Of a stretch of 64,000 nt of DNA, positions 33,820 to 41,753 are shown in pieces. The notes below the pieces were generated by a model. That model saw only the letters and a list, made by a program, of their open reading frames with translations, had not been told where the DNA came from and did no database searches. Numbering within the stretch: position 1 is the stretch's first letter; the number at the start of each line of letters is the position of its first letter. A program made the translations under genes and the position numbers. Source of the DNA: Ensifer adhaerens (GTDB taxonomy: Bacteria > Pseudomonadota > Alphaproteobacteria > Rhizobiales > Rhizobiaceae); NCBI RefSeq assembly GCF_001270265.1, contig NZ_LGAP01000010.1:1-64000 (forward strand), written 5' to 3'.

Positions 33820-34122
33820 ATGAGTGACCAGAGCGATGACTACGTTTACGACGAGACGACCGGCGAATGGCGGCCGGCTTCGGAAATCGCCGCGGAGGCC
33901 GCGAAAGCTGCGGAGGTTCGCGATGCGTCCGGTAATCTTCTTACCGACGGAGACTCCGTGGTCCTGATCAAAGACCTCAAGGTGAAGGGTGCCGGCCAGA
34001 CCCTCAAGCAGGGCACAGTCATCAGGTCGATCCGGCTCACCAACAACCCGGAAGAGATCGACTGCCGGCACGACGCGATCAAGGGACTGGTCCTGCGCAC
34101 CGAGTTCGTCCGCAAGCGGTGA
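33820..34122 (+). CDS. PhnA-domain protein (YjdM-like), short form
   Basis: A 100-residue acidic protein. From residue 35 it carries the complete PhnA C-terminal domain: VRDASGNLLTDGDSVVLIKD, LKVKGAGQTLKQGTVI and IDCRHDAIKGLVLRTEFVRK. E. coli PhnA/YjdM has an N-terminal zinc ribbon in front of this domain. Here that part is replaced by a short YDETTGEWRPAS leader without cysteines. The function of the domain is unknown; it is not a phosphonoacetate hydrolase. It is monocistronic, with ATG 33820. Confidence 0.85.
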   Translation: MSDQSDDYVYDETTGEWRPASEIAAEAAKAAEVRDASGNLLTDGDSVVLIKDLKVKGAGQTLKQGTVIRSIRLTNNPEEIDCRHDAIKGLVLRTEFVRKR

Positions 34123-34608
34123 CCGAGAACATCAGTTGGCCGCACTTGCAGTCCGTGCGCTGTGTCCGAATTACCTCAGTCTCCGGCGTTGGTTGCGCGG
34201 GCACGCCGATGGGCCGGCATCTAGATGGGCGTCTGCCCATCTAGATGCAGCTCAGAACGCTCTTCCACAGCCACCCGTGGCTGGCAGTGTATCCCTGGAG
34301 TACTTGCTGCTGCTTGGGGGGGGCGCAGTCGCCCCGTTTCGGTGGGGTGCGGCGGTCTTCATTACGACGATCACCACCGCCTCCCTTTGGCAATAAGGCG
34401 TTTGAGACGGCGGAGTGTCGATGTATGATTTGGCATCCGGTTCTCGACGCGGTGCAGTGCTACTGCTCCAGCTTCTTCATGACGCCGTTTCAAAACAGGG
34501 ACATCGTGAGCCGGCGGTGCGTGTAGCAATACTTTCTCCGACCTGTGAAACTCCGATGGCTTCCAACCAGGTTCGCAGTAAAATGCATTGTGAATGGAGG
34601 GTATCGTT
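34123..34608. other. Intergenic stretch with a strong hairpin
   Basis: About 490 bp before the small membrane-protein gene. Apart from the 14-bp palindrome at 34217-34248, nothing was recognised. A G-run (TTGGGGGGGGCGC) lies near 34315-34325. Confidence 0.35.
34217..34248. repeat. Perfect 14-bp inverted repeat with 4-base loop
   Basis: GCATCTAGATGGGC and GCCCATCTAGATGC flank GTCT. Each arm also contains the palindrome CATCTAGATG. No T-run follows on either strand, and the nearest gene (phnA-like) ended about 95 bp earlier. It is too perfect to be drift, and may be a protein-binding site, a mobile-element end or a bidirectional transcription barrier. Confidence 0.75.
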
Positions 34609-34731
34609 ATGCGGCGTGCTGACAAATTTAAGCGCCCGCACTATTGGCAAAATGTTGGAGTCGAAATGCTCCTCACCCTGTTGGTCGCGCTACCCATCGC
34701 GGCCTTGGTCTTTCTGATTCTGAGCGTGTAG
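34609..34731 (+). CDS. Small single-pass membrane protein (40 aa), uncharacterised
   Basis: ATG 34609 opens a 40-residue frame: a basic start (MRRADKFKRPHYWQNVG) and one hydrophobic helix (MLLTLLVALPIAALVFLILS) ending in TAG. GGAGGG lies seven bases upstream, an ideal ribosome site. The positive-inside rule predicts an N-in, C-out topology. No other gene is within 250 bp on this strand. Seen: start, ribosome site, charge pattern and helix. Function unknown; small regulatory membrane peptides and type I toxins share this shape. Confidence 0.6.
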   Translation: MRRADKFKRPHYWQNVGVEMLLTLLVALPIAALVFLILSV

Positions 34732-34996
34732 CGCGCCAGGCGTGATATCGCTTCAGCAGAAAATGAGGCGACGGCTGCAATTGAGCCTGCCACCGGATCG
34801 CATAATGTATCGTCGGGAACGTGCTCAATCCGGCCCCTTTGGATCGCTGGCGGCGCCAGCGCAAGGACTTGGTTCGAGTGATCTCTTTAGGTTCATCGCA
34901 GGCGGCAACAAACTTGCTGCCAGAGCGTTCCCGCCGCATCCTGGCGCGCGCGCACTTTGCGCGCCCGAAGAAGCGGTCCCCTTCGAGGGGACGACG

Positions 34997-35830
34997 TCAG
35001 CTCTTCGATTGGGCGCGGAGTGCGGATGCGGGATAACGCAGGGTCGGATCGAACGGATTGAGCTTGTTGCTGATCGCCCGCGCCTCCGACTTGAGCAGAT
35101 CGGTGATCGTGCTGCTGCGCATTTCAGTCAGCCGTGACGCCAGGGTACCGATGCTGAGCGAAGCGACGGCGATACCGTTTCGGTCCAGCACCGGCACGCC
35201 CAAGCCGGCCATTCCCTCGATCATCTCGAAATTCATCTGCGCGGCGCCGATGCGGCGCACTTCCTCGATCTTGATGCGCAGATCCACCTCATCGATCGCC
35301 GCACGATCCATGATGCGCGGCATGTTGAACTTGATGATGGCCTCGCGTTCCTCCTCTGGCAGGTAGGAGAGGATGGCGATGCTGCCCTGACCGATGCCCA
35401 GCGGCACCTTGCCCCCGATGTCACCGGTAAACGAGCGGATGGGGAATGGCCCCTCGACGCGATCGAGGCAGATCGCATCGAAGTTGCTGCGCACCAGCAG
35501 GAACACCGTGTCGTTGAATGTGGCTGATAGCCTTAGCAGCGATGGGCGGGCGATCTCGAGGATGCCTTCGCGCCGGCTCGCCTGCGAGGCGATCGAAAAG
35601 AATTCCAGGGACAGACGGTAGGATTTGCTGTCCGACATCTGCTCGACCATGCCCTCGGCGATCAGGGTCTTCAGCAGTCGATGCGCCGATGGCTGACTGA
35701 GATTCAACCTGCGCGCAAGATCGATCAACCGCACACCCTCGACCGAATGGGCCGCCAGATCTTTCAGGATGTGGACTGCCTTCGAAAGGCTCGAGCTTCC
35801 GCCTGCATCTGATTCCGAAATTTGCGCCAT
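34997..35830 (-). CDS. IclR-family transcriptional regulator
   Basis: A 277-residue regulator. The winged HTH covers about residues 15-75 (SLSKAVHILKDLAAHSVEGV, LIDLARRLNLSQPSAHRLLK). The IclR effector domain follows (RPSLLRLSATFNDTVFLLV, ICLDRVEGPFPIRSFTGDIG, KVPLGIGQGSIAILSYLP, MIEGMAGLGVPVLDRNGIAV). It is divergent from the ABC/amine-dehydrogenase operon and is its most likely regulator. IclR proteins of this kind control aromatic, amino acid and opine catabolism. Start ATG 35830 gives the full HTH. Confidence 0.9.
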   Translation of the reverse strand: MAQISESDAGGSSSLSKAVHILKDLAAHSVEGVRLIDLARRLNLSQPSAHRLLKTLIAEGMVEQMSDSKSYRLSLEFFSIASQASRREGILEIARPSLLRLSATFNDTVFLLVRSNFDAICLDRVEGPFPIRSFTGDIGGKVPLGIGQGSIAILSYLPEEEREAIIKFNMPRIMDRAAIDEVDLRIKIEEVRRIGAAQMNFEMIEGMAGLGVPVLDRNGIAVASLSIGTLASRLTEMRSSTITDLLKSEARAISNKLNPFDPTLRYPASALRAQSKS

Positions 35831-36157
35831 ATCGATATAATTTCCTATCTAGTATTCCGAATTATGGACTTTTTTTATAAAAAATTTCAACATAGAAAAT
35901 TTGGTTTGTGTTTTTTGTCAAATTCCGGAACTTAACCCTCAAGCCTTTCTCAGGTGATGGTTTGAATGCGTGCACGGACTTTCGTTCGTCCACGCCGGGA
36001 AAACTGTGTGCGCAAAACTAGCGATCACAGTTGCCGGCTTCGAGATCCGTCTGAGCAGGCCCGATGGATTTTGACGACGTTTCGTTGCCGCATGGGTCGC
36101 TGACAAGAAAATCAGGGCAGGCGATTTCTCCAGGCAATGAGTGACGGGAGAGCGAGC
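35831..36157. promoter_or_regulatory. Divergent promoter region with candidate IclR half-sites
   Basis: An AT-rich block (about 35840-35925) between the IclR gene and the ABC operon. Two TTCC-based symmetric sites stand out: TTCCGAATTATGGA at 35855-35868 and TTCCGGAA at 35923-35930, about 65 bp apart. Position makes them operator candidates. Confidence 0.4.
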
Positions 36158-37219
36158 ATGAGTTTCCTCAGCCTAGAGCAGGTTTCCAGATTCTACGGAC
36201 AAGTTGCTGCTGTTCACAATTTCAAGCTTGGTGTGGAGAAGGGCGAGTTCATCTCGCTTCTGGGGCCATCCGGGTGCGGCAAGACCACGACGCTGCAGAT
36301 GATCGCGGGCCTCGTGCGTCCCTCCTCCGGCACGATCATGATGGGCGGCCGCGATATTACCCACATGCCGCCGCCGCAACGGCAGCTCGGTGTGGTCTTC
36401 CAGAGCTACGCGCTGTTCCCGCATATGACGGTGGCGCAGAATGTCAGTTTCGGCCTAGAGATGCGCAAAATCGCGAAGGCCGAGCGCGAAACGCGGATCA
36501 AGGACATACTCGCCCTCGTCCATCTCTCGGCGCTTGCCGATCGATATCCGCGCGAGATGTCCGGCGGTCAGCGCCAGCGCGTGGCGATTGCCCGGGCGCT
36601 GGTCATCAATCCGCCGGTTCTCTTGCTGGATGAGCCGCTCTCCAACCTCGATGCCCAGCTTCGCGAAGAGATGCAGTTCGAGCTGCGTCGGATCCAGCAG
36701 GCCGTCGGCATCACCACGATCATGGTCACGCACGACCAGGCCGAAGCGCTCTCGATCAGCGATCGCGTGGTGGTCATGGAGAAAGGCAAGATCACTCAGG
36801 TCGACACGCCCTACGAACTCTACGAACATCCGCGCAACGATTTTATCTCCTCCTTTGTCGGAAAGTCGAACTTCATGCCGGCGACCGCGGTCGCAAACGG
36901 CGCGGGCGCGACCGTTTCCATCGGCAATACCGACATCGTGTTCGAGACGGGCAGCAAGCCGGCAAGCAAGGATGTTTCCGTGTTCATTCGCCCGGAAAAG
37001 CTGCGGCTGACGACGCCGTCCGACGGACAGCTTCAGGGAACCGTCACGACCCGCTACTTCATGGGCAGTCAGTGGCTGGTGAGCGCAACGACGCCGGCTG
37101 GCGTTCTGGCGGTTGCTGTTCCCAATCTGGGAGCACCACCACCGCTTGAAGGCGAAAATGTGGGGTTGTCCTGGCAGCATGGCGACTGTCGCGTTCTTGC
37201 TGCGGGAGCGGCCCAGTGA
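36158..37219 (+). CDS. ABC importer ATPase, PotA type
   Basis: A 353-residue ATPase: Walker A GPSGCGKTTT (about residues 37-46), VVFQSYALFPHMTVAQN, signature MSGGQRQRVAIARALV, Walker B LLLDEPLSNLDAQLRE and switch MVTHDQAEAL. The C-terminal TOBE domain (about 270-350) includes SVFIRPEKLRLTTP. GGGAGA seven bases upstream suits ATG 36158; ATG 36137 is the alternative. It is the first gene of an operon of two permeases, three dehydrogenase subunits and a binding protein. Its stop overlaps the next start (GTGA). Confidence 0.9.
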   Translation: MSFLSLEQVSRFYGQVAAVHNFKLGVEKGEFISLLGPSGCGKTTTLQMIAGLVRPSSGTIMMGGRDITHMPPPQRQLGVVFQSYALFPHMTVAQNVSFGLEMRKIAKAERETRIKDILALVHLSALADRYPREMSGGQRQRVAIARALVINPPVLLLDEPLSNLDAQLREEMQFELRRIQQAVGITTIMVTHDQAEALSISDRVVVMEKGKITQVDTPYELYEHPRNDFISSFVGKSNFMPATAVANGAGATVSIGNTDIVFETGSKPASKDVSVFIRPEKLRLTTPSDGQLQGTVTTRYFMGSQWLVSATTPAGVLAVAVPNLGAPPPLEGENVGLSWQHGDCRVLAAGAAQ

Positions 37220-38091
37220 CGGGCGCGGCGACCCCTGCGGCGACGCCGCGCGCCTTTGCCCCTTTGTTCCTTTCGGGCCCGGCGACACTGTTTTTCATCG
37301 GGTTGGTGCTGCTGCCGCTGGCGCTGACGATCATCCTGTCGTTCAACAGCTACGACTATACTGCCGGCATTCAGAACGACTTCTCGCTCGCCAACTATCT
37401 CACCGTGCTGCAGGACGAGTATTATCTCTCGACCTTCTGGCGCACGCTGCGCCTGGCGCTGCTGACCACCGTGCTCACCGTGCTGATCGGCGTTCCGGAA
37501 GCCTACATCCTCTCCAACATGCGCAAGCCCTGGCGGTCGATTTTCCTGCTCGTCATCATCGGCCCGTTGCTGGTCTCCGTGGTCGTGCGCACCTTCGGCT
37601 GGAGCATGCTGTTGGGCAAGAACGGGCTGGTGAACGGCGCGCTTGCCGCCGTCGGCCTTGAGCCGGTGCAACTGCTCTATACGGAAGCGGCGATCGTCAT
37701 CGGCCTCGTTCACATCATGCTGCCGTTCATGGTCATCCCGGTCTGGACGGTGTTGCAGAAGCTGGATCCGACCGTCGAAGCGGCAGCACTCACGCTCGGC
37801 GCATCCCGCTTCACCGCCCTGCGCCGGATCGTCTTTCCGCAGGCCGCCCTTGGCATTCTCTCCGGCAGCCTGATCGTCTTTGCACTGTCGGCAAGCTCCT
37901 TCGCGATCCCCGGCCTTCTCGGCGGGCGACGGCTGAAGATGGCGGCGACGCTGGTCTACGACGAGTTCCTGATCGAGCTCAATTGGCCGCTCGGCGCCAC
38001 TATCGCCATCATCGTCCTCGTCGCCAACCTCGTGATCATGCTCGCCTACAACAGGCTTATCGAGCAGCAGGCAAAACGGAAGTTGGGTTGA
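37216..38091 (+). CDS. ABC importer permease, PotB type
   Basis: A 291-residue permease with six predicted helices (first at ATLFFIGLVLLPLALTIILS). The coupling loop is KLDPTVEAAALTLGASRFTA followed by LRRIVFPQAA. It starts with GTG overlapping the ATPase stop by four bases, indicating translational coupling. It is the inner-membrane channel half of the spermidine/putrescine-type importer. Confidence 0.88.
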   Translation: MTGAATPAATPRAFAPLFLSGPATLFFIGLVLLPLALTIILSFNSYDYTAGIQNDFSLANYLTVLQDEYYLSTFWRTLRLALLTTVLTVLIGVPEAYILSNMRKPWRSIFLLVIIGPLLVSVVVRTFGWSMLLGKNGLVNGALAAVGLEPVQLLYTEAAIVIGLVHIMLPFMVIPVWTVLQKLDPTVEAAALTLGASRFTALRRIVFPQAALGILSGSLIVFALSASSFAIPGLLGGRRLKMAATLVYDEFLIELNWPLGATIAIIVLVANLVIMLAYNRLIEQQAKRKLG

Positions 38092-38095
38092 ATTC

Positions 38096-38890
38096 ATGCA
38101 GAGAAACGGTCCTGTCGCGCTGGGCTTTCACAGCCTCATTGTCGTGTTCATGCTGGCCCCCATGGTCGTGGTGTGCCTCGTGGCCTTCACTCCGGAGAAC
38201 ACGTTGGCGATGCCGTGGAACGGTCTGTCGCTGAGATGGTTCGAGGCGGTATTCCACCACAACGACTTCATGTCCTCGTTCGGCAACAGCATTCGATTGG
38301 CGCTTCTCGCGGCAACGATCTCAACGCTGCTGGCCGTGCCGGCTGCGCTTGCCATCACGCGCCACGAGTTTCGTGGTCGCGATGTGCTGAACGCGTTGTT
38401 CCTGTCGCCATTGATCATTCCGCATCTCGTTCTCGGCGTTGCCTTTCTCCGGCTGTTTTCGCTGATGGGCATGACCGGTTCCTTCACCTGGCTGGTGGCC
38501 ACGCATGCCATCATCGTCACGCCCTATACGCTGCGGCTTGTCCTGGCGTCGTTGACGAGCATGGATCGCAATGCCGAGAACGCTGCCCGAACTCTCGGGG
38601 CGGCGGAATGGACAGTGTTCAAGCGCATCACCTTGCCCTTGCTGCTGCCGGGGATCAGCGGCGGCTGGCTGCTCGCTTTCATCAACAGTTTCGATGAACT
38701 GACGATGTCGATCTTCGTCACGTCGCCTTCGACCGTGACCTTGCCCGTTCGCATGTACATGTATGCGAGCGAATCCATCGACCCGATGATGGCTGCGGTT
38801 TCCACGCTGACGATTGCGCTTGCGACCGTGACCATGATCGTTCTCGACCGGATGTTTGGGCTCGATCGTCTTCTTGTCGGTAAAGGCTGA
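38096..38890 (+). CDS. ABC importer permease, PotC type
   Basis: A 264-residue permease with six predicted helices (first at LGFHSLIVVFMLAPMVVVCL). Its coupling loop reads MDRNAENAARTLGAAEWTVF, then KRITLPLLLPG. It starts four bases after the partner permease stop. The two permeases and PotA-type ATPase form a standard polyamine/opine/amino-acid-derivative importer. Confidence 0.88.
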   Translation: MQRNGPVALGFHSLIVVFMLAPMVVVCLVAFTPENTLAMPWNGLSLRWFEAVFHHNDFMSSFGNSIRLALLAATISTLLAVPAALAITRHEFRGRDVLNALFLSPLIIPHLVLGVAFLRLFSLMGMTGSFTWLVATHAIIVTPYTLRLVLASLTSMDRNAENAARTLGAAEWTVFKRITLPLLLPGISGGWLLAFINSFDELTMSIFVTSPSTVTLPVRMYMYASESIDPMMAAVSTLTIALATVTMIVLDRMFGLDRLLVGKG

Positions 38891-38898
38891 GGGCGGCG

Positions 38899-39207
38899 AT
38901 GTCGAGACAAGCCCTGTTCAAGCGCCGGTACCGCCGGGATGAGGAGGCAATCCCGTTCCTGCTCAACGGCCTGCCGGAAGCCGGACGGCGCGGCGATACC
39001 GTCATGACGGCCATCCTTTCGCTGGAAACCAGCCTGCGCCGCACGGAATTTACCGGTGAGAGCCGCGCCGGCTTCTGCCTGATCGGAGCCTGCCAGGATT
39101 GCTTCGTGATGATGGCGGATGGCAGCCGCGTGCGTGCCTGCAGCACGGCGCTTGAGCCGGGCATGGCATTTCTCACGGATGCTGTGGAAGGTGTCGAGCA
39201 TGACTGA
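38899..39207 (+). CDS. (2Fe-2S) ferredoxin-like small subunit of an amine/opine-type dehydrogenase
   Basis: A 102-residue protein with a plant-ferredoxin-like cluster pattern: AGFCLIGACQDCFV provides three cysteines and RVRACSTAL the fourth. Size and spacing match HcnA, the opine oxidase small subunit and the gamma subunit of D-hydroxyproline dehydrogenase. It transfers electrons in the cytoplasm between the two flavin subunits encoded next. Its last codons overlap the following start by eight bases. Confidence 0.85.
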   Translation: MSRQALFKRRYRRDEEAIPFLLNGLPEAGRRGDTVMTAILSLETSLRRTEFTGESRAGFCLIGACQDCFVMMADGSRVRACSTALEPGMAFLTDAVEGVEHD

Positions 39208-40597
39208 AGCCTTGCCGATCGTCATCGTCGGCGCCGCCCCCGCCGGTATCCGCGCCGCGGAACGACTGGTCGAGGCGGGTGTTCGGCCGATCGTTCTCGA
39301 CGAAGGGCTTCGCGCCGGCGGGCAGATCTACCGGCGGCCGCTGGTCGACGACGGACGCTCTTATCGCAACCGGTATGGCTCGGAGGCGAAAAAGGCCGAG
39401 CGGCTGCACGCGGTTTTCGAGCGGCTGCGGCCATCGATCGATTATCGTCCGGAAACGCTTGTCTGGAATGTCAGCGGCTTGGAGCGCAGTGGGCATCTCG
39501 ATGTGCTGCGCGAGGGCGTGCATCGGCAGATCGCCTTTTCCAAGCTGCTCCTGTGCACCGGCGCTACCGATCGCGTGCTGCCGTTTCCAGATTGGACGAA
39601 GCCGGGCGTCTATACGCTCGGCGCTGCCCAGACGGCTTTGAAGGCGCAGGGTTGCACGGTCGGCGATCGGCTGGTCTTCATGGGGTCCGGCCCGCTGCTC
39701 TATCTCGTCGCCTGGCAATACATGAAGGCAGGCGCCAGGGTCGAAGCGGTGCTCGATACGGCGCCGTTCCGCTCGAAATTCCATCTGGTTTCGCTCTTTG
39801 TCCGGGCGCCACGCATCGTCGCGCTTGGCTTGTTCTACGGGGCTCAACTCCAGCTGTCGGGCGTCAAGGTTCGCTATGGCGTGCGGCCGCAGACCGTTCT
39901 CGGCGAAGAGCGGGTCGAGGGCATCCGATTTCGCGCAGGCGGCCGCACGGAAGCGCTCGCATGCGATGCAATCGGTTACGGGTTTGCGTTGCGTCCGGAA
40001 ACGCAGCTCGCCGATCTCGCGGGCTGTCGTTTCCGCTTTGAGGATCGCGACCGGGCGTGGTTGCCGGAACGCGATGCTCAGGGCCGCACGAGCCGGAAGG
40101 ACATCTACGTCTCCGGCGACGGCAGCGGCATTGCCGGTGCCGATGCGGCCGAAATCGACGGCGAGCTGGCGGCATTGGCGATCCTTCAGGATATCGGCAA
40201 CACGGTCGCTGGCGATCGTCCCCGGCAATTGACAGCTGCCCGGGCACGGATCCTGCGCCAGCGCGAAATCCTTGAAAGTGCGTTTCCCTTCCCGCGCGAC
40301 TGGTTCGAGACGGTACCGCCAGAGACGACGCTATGCCGGTGCGAGGAGATCCGCATCGGCGAGATCCACTGCGCAGTCGGTGCCGGGAGCATCGGTGAAA
40401 TCAACCGGATGAAGGCCTTGAGCCGTGTCGGCATGGGGCGTTGCCAGGGGCGGATGTGTTCTGCCGCGGCCGTTGAGGTGCTGAGCAGTATCCGAAAGGT
40501 CGAACCGAAAGAGACCGGTCGTCTGCGGGCACAGGCGCCGGTGAAGCCCATTCCGCTCGGCTTTGGCGGTCCGCTCGATACGGAGGAAAGCCGATGA
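39200..40597 (+). CDS. FAD/NAD-binding dehydrogenase subunit with BFD-like (2Fe-2S) domain (HcnB/OoxA type)
   Basis: A 465-residue protein. The FAD loop IVIVGAAPAGIRAAERLVEA sits at the N-terminus and a second dinucleotide fold reads VFMGSGPLLYLVAWQYMKAG (about residue 160). The FAD-closing motif is IYVSGDGSGIAGADAAEIDG. The last 90 residues form a bacterioferritin-associated-ferredoxin-like cluster domain with LCRCEEI and GMGRCQGRMC. This is the alpha subunit pattern of opine oxidase, hydrogen cyanide synthase and D-hydroxyproline dehydrogenase. ATG 39200 lies inside the end of the 2Fe-2S gene, and its stop overlaps the next start (ATGA). Confidence 0.87.
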   Translation: MTEALPIVIVGAAPAGIRAAERLVEAGVRPIVLDEGLRAGGQIYRRPLVDDGRSYRNRYGSEAKKAERLHAVFERLRPSIDYRPETLVWNVSGLERSGHLDVLREGVHRQIAFSKLLLCTGATDRVLPFPDWTKPGVYTLGAAQTALKAQGCTVGDRLVFMGSGPLLYLVAWQYMKAGARVEAVLDTAPFRSKFHLVSLFVRAPRIVALGLFYGAQLQLSGVKVRYGVRPQTVLGEERVEGIRFRAGGRTEALACDAIGYGFALRPETQLADLAGCRFRFEDRDRAWLPERDAQGRTSRKDIYVSGDGSGIAGADAAEIDGELAALAILQDIGNTVAGDRPRQLTAARARILRQREILESAFPFPRDWFETVPPETTLCRCEEIRIGEIHCAVGAGSIGEINRMKALSRVGMGRCQGRMCSAAAVEVLSSIRKVEPKETGRLRAQAPVKPIPLGFGGPLDTEESR

Positions 40598-41736
40598 TCC
40601 AGCGCATTTCAACAGATGTTACCATCATCGGCGGCGGGCTGGTCGGCAGTTCCGCAGCGCTGGCGATGCGCCAGGCGGGGCTTGACGTCGTGCTGCTCGA
40701 CAAGGGCTTTTGCGGTGCGCAGGCAAGCGGCGTCAACTATGGCGGCGTGCGGCGGCAAGGCAGGCCTGCCGAGCAATTGCCGCTTTCCCAGCGGGCACAC
40801 GGTATCTGGCCGCGGCTGAAGGCGCTGGTCGGCATCGACGGAGAATACGTGCCGTCCGGTCATCTCAAGCTTGCGCGCACAGAAAGGGATTTTGCCAAGC
40901 TTGAAGCCTATGCCGAGATGGCCAGGCCCTACGGGCTCGATCTGGAACTGGTCGGGGCGGAGGCTCTGAAGACAAGGTTCCCCTGGCTGTCGGCGGCAGG
41001 TGCGGGCGCATCGCTTTGCCCAGGAGACGGCCACGCCAATCCCAGACTGGTCTCGCCCGCCTTTGCCCGCGCAGCGGAACGGGCGGGTGTGAAGGTCTTC
41101 GAGCAGATGCCGGTCCGCGACGTGCGGGCGACCGGCAACGGATTCGCGGTGCTGGCTGGCGAAAATCTCGAAATCCGCAGCCGCCAGCTCGTCAACAGCG
41201 CCGGCGCCTGGTCCGATACGTTTGCCGCACAGTTCGGCGAAACCGTTCCACTGAAACGCATCTATCCCTCGATGGTGGTCACCGAACCACTGCCGTTGCG
41301 CTTGCCGGTCAGTATGGGCGAGCAGGGCGGCAGCTTTTATGGGCGCCAAGTGGCGCGCGGCAACTACGTGATGGGCGGCGGGCGCGGGGCAGCGCTTGCC
41401 GATCCGGATTTCTCGCGGCCGTCGGTCACTGCAGCATCATCGGTTATGCAGCGCGCAATCGCGCTCTTTCCGCATCTGGCGAATGCCCAAGTGATCCGGT
41501 TCTGGTCCGGCACGGAAGCGGACATGCCGGACGGTAACCCGGTGATCGGCCCAAGCCGGACAACGCCCGGCCTTTTCCACGCCTTCGGCTTTTGCGGCGC
41601 CGGTTTCCAGATCGCGCCTGCCGTCGGCGAAGTGCTTTCGGAACTCGTCACCAGCGGGCGCAGCACCACGCCCATCGACGCCTTTTCCATCGGTCGCTTC
41701 GCTCACGCAGCGGCTCAAACTGCAGACTCGTTGTAA
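40594..41736 (+). CDS. FAD-dependent D-amino-acid-oxidase-fold subunit (HcnC/OoxB type)
   Basis: A 380-residue DAO-fold flavoprotein. The FAD loop VTIIGGGLVGSSAALAMRQA is at residues 8-27, followed by GVNYGGVRRQGRPAEQLPLS. The C-terminal motif WSGTEADMPDGNPVIGPS and GLFHAFGFCGAGFQIAP close the FAD and substrate sites. As the beta subunit it should carry the amine-oxidising centre. Candidate substrates are D-hydroxyproline, opines or another N-alkylated amino acid. The substrate-specific downstream enzymes (deaminase, DapA-like, semialdehyde dehydrogenase) of the hydroxyproline route are not present here, so the substrate stays open. Confidence 0.87.
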   Translation: MIQRISTDVTIIGGGLVGSSAALAMRQAGLDVVLLDKGFCGAQASGVNYGGVRRQGRPAEQLPLSQRAHGIWPRLKALVGIDGEYVPSGHLKLARTERDFAKLEAYAEMARPYGLDLELVGAEALKTRFPWLSAAGAGASLCPGDGHANPRLVSPAFARAAERAGVKVFEQMPVRDVRATGNGFAVLAGENLEIRSRQLVNSAGAWSDTFAAQFGETVPLKRIYPSMVVTEPLPLRLPVSMGEQGGSFYGRQVARGNYVMGGGRGAALADPDFSRPSVTAASSVMQRAIALFPHLANAQVIRFWSGTEADMPDGNPVIGPSRTTPGLFHAFGFCGAGFQIAPAVGEVLSELVTSGRSTTPIDAFSIGRFAHAAAQTADSL

Positions 41737-41753
41737 ACAGAAAGGGGAATACC

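Noticed and set aside
31190-34815. A 12-bp repeat (CATAATGTATCG near 31194 and 34800)
   Set aside because: Exact 12-bp repeats are expected by chance many times in 64 kb, and the flanks do not match.
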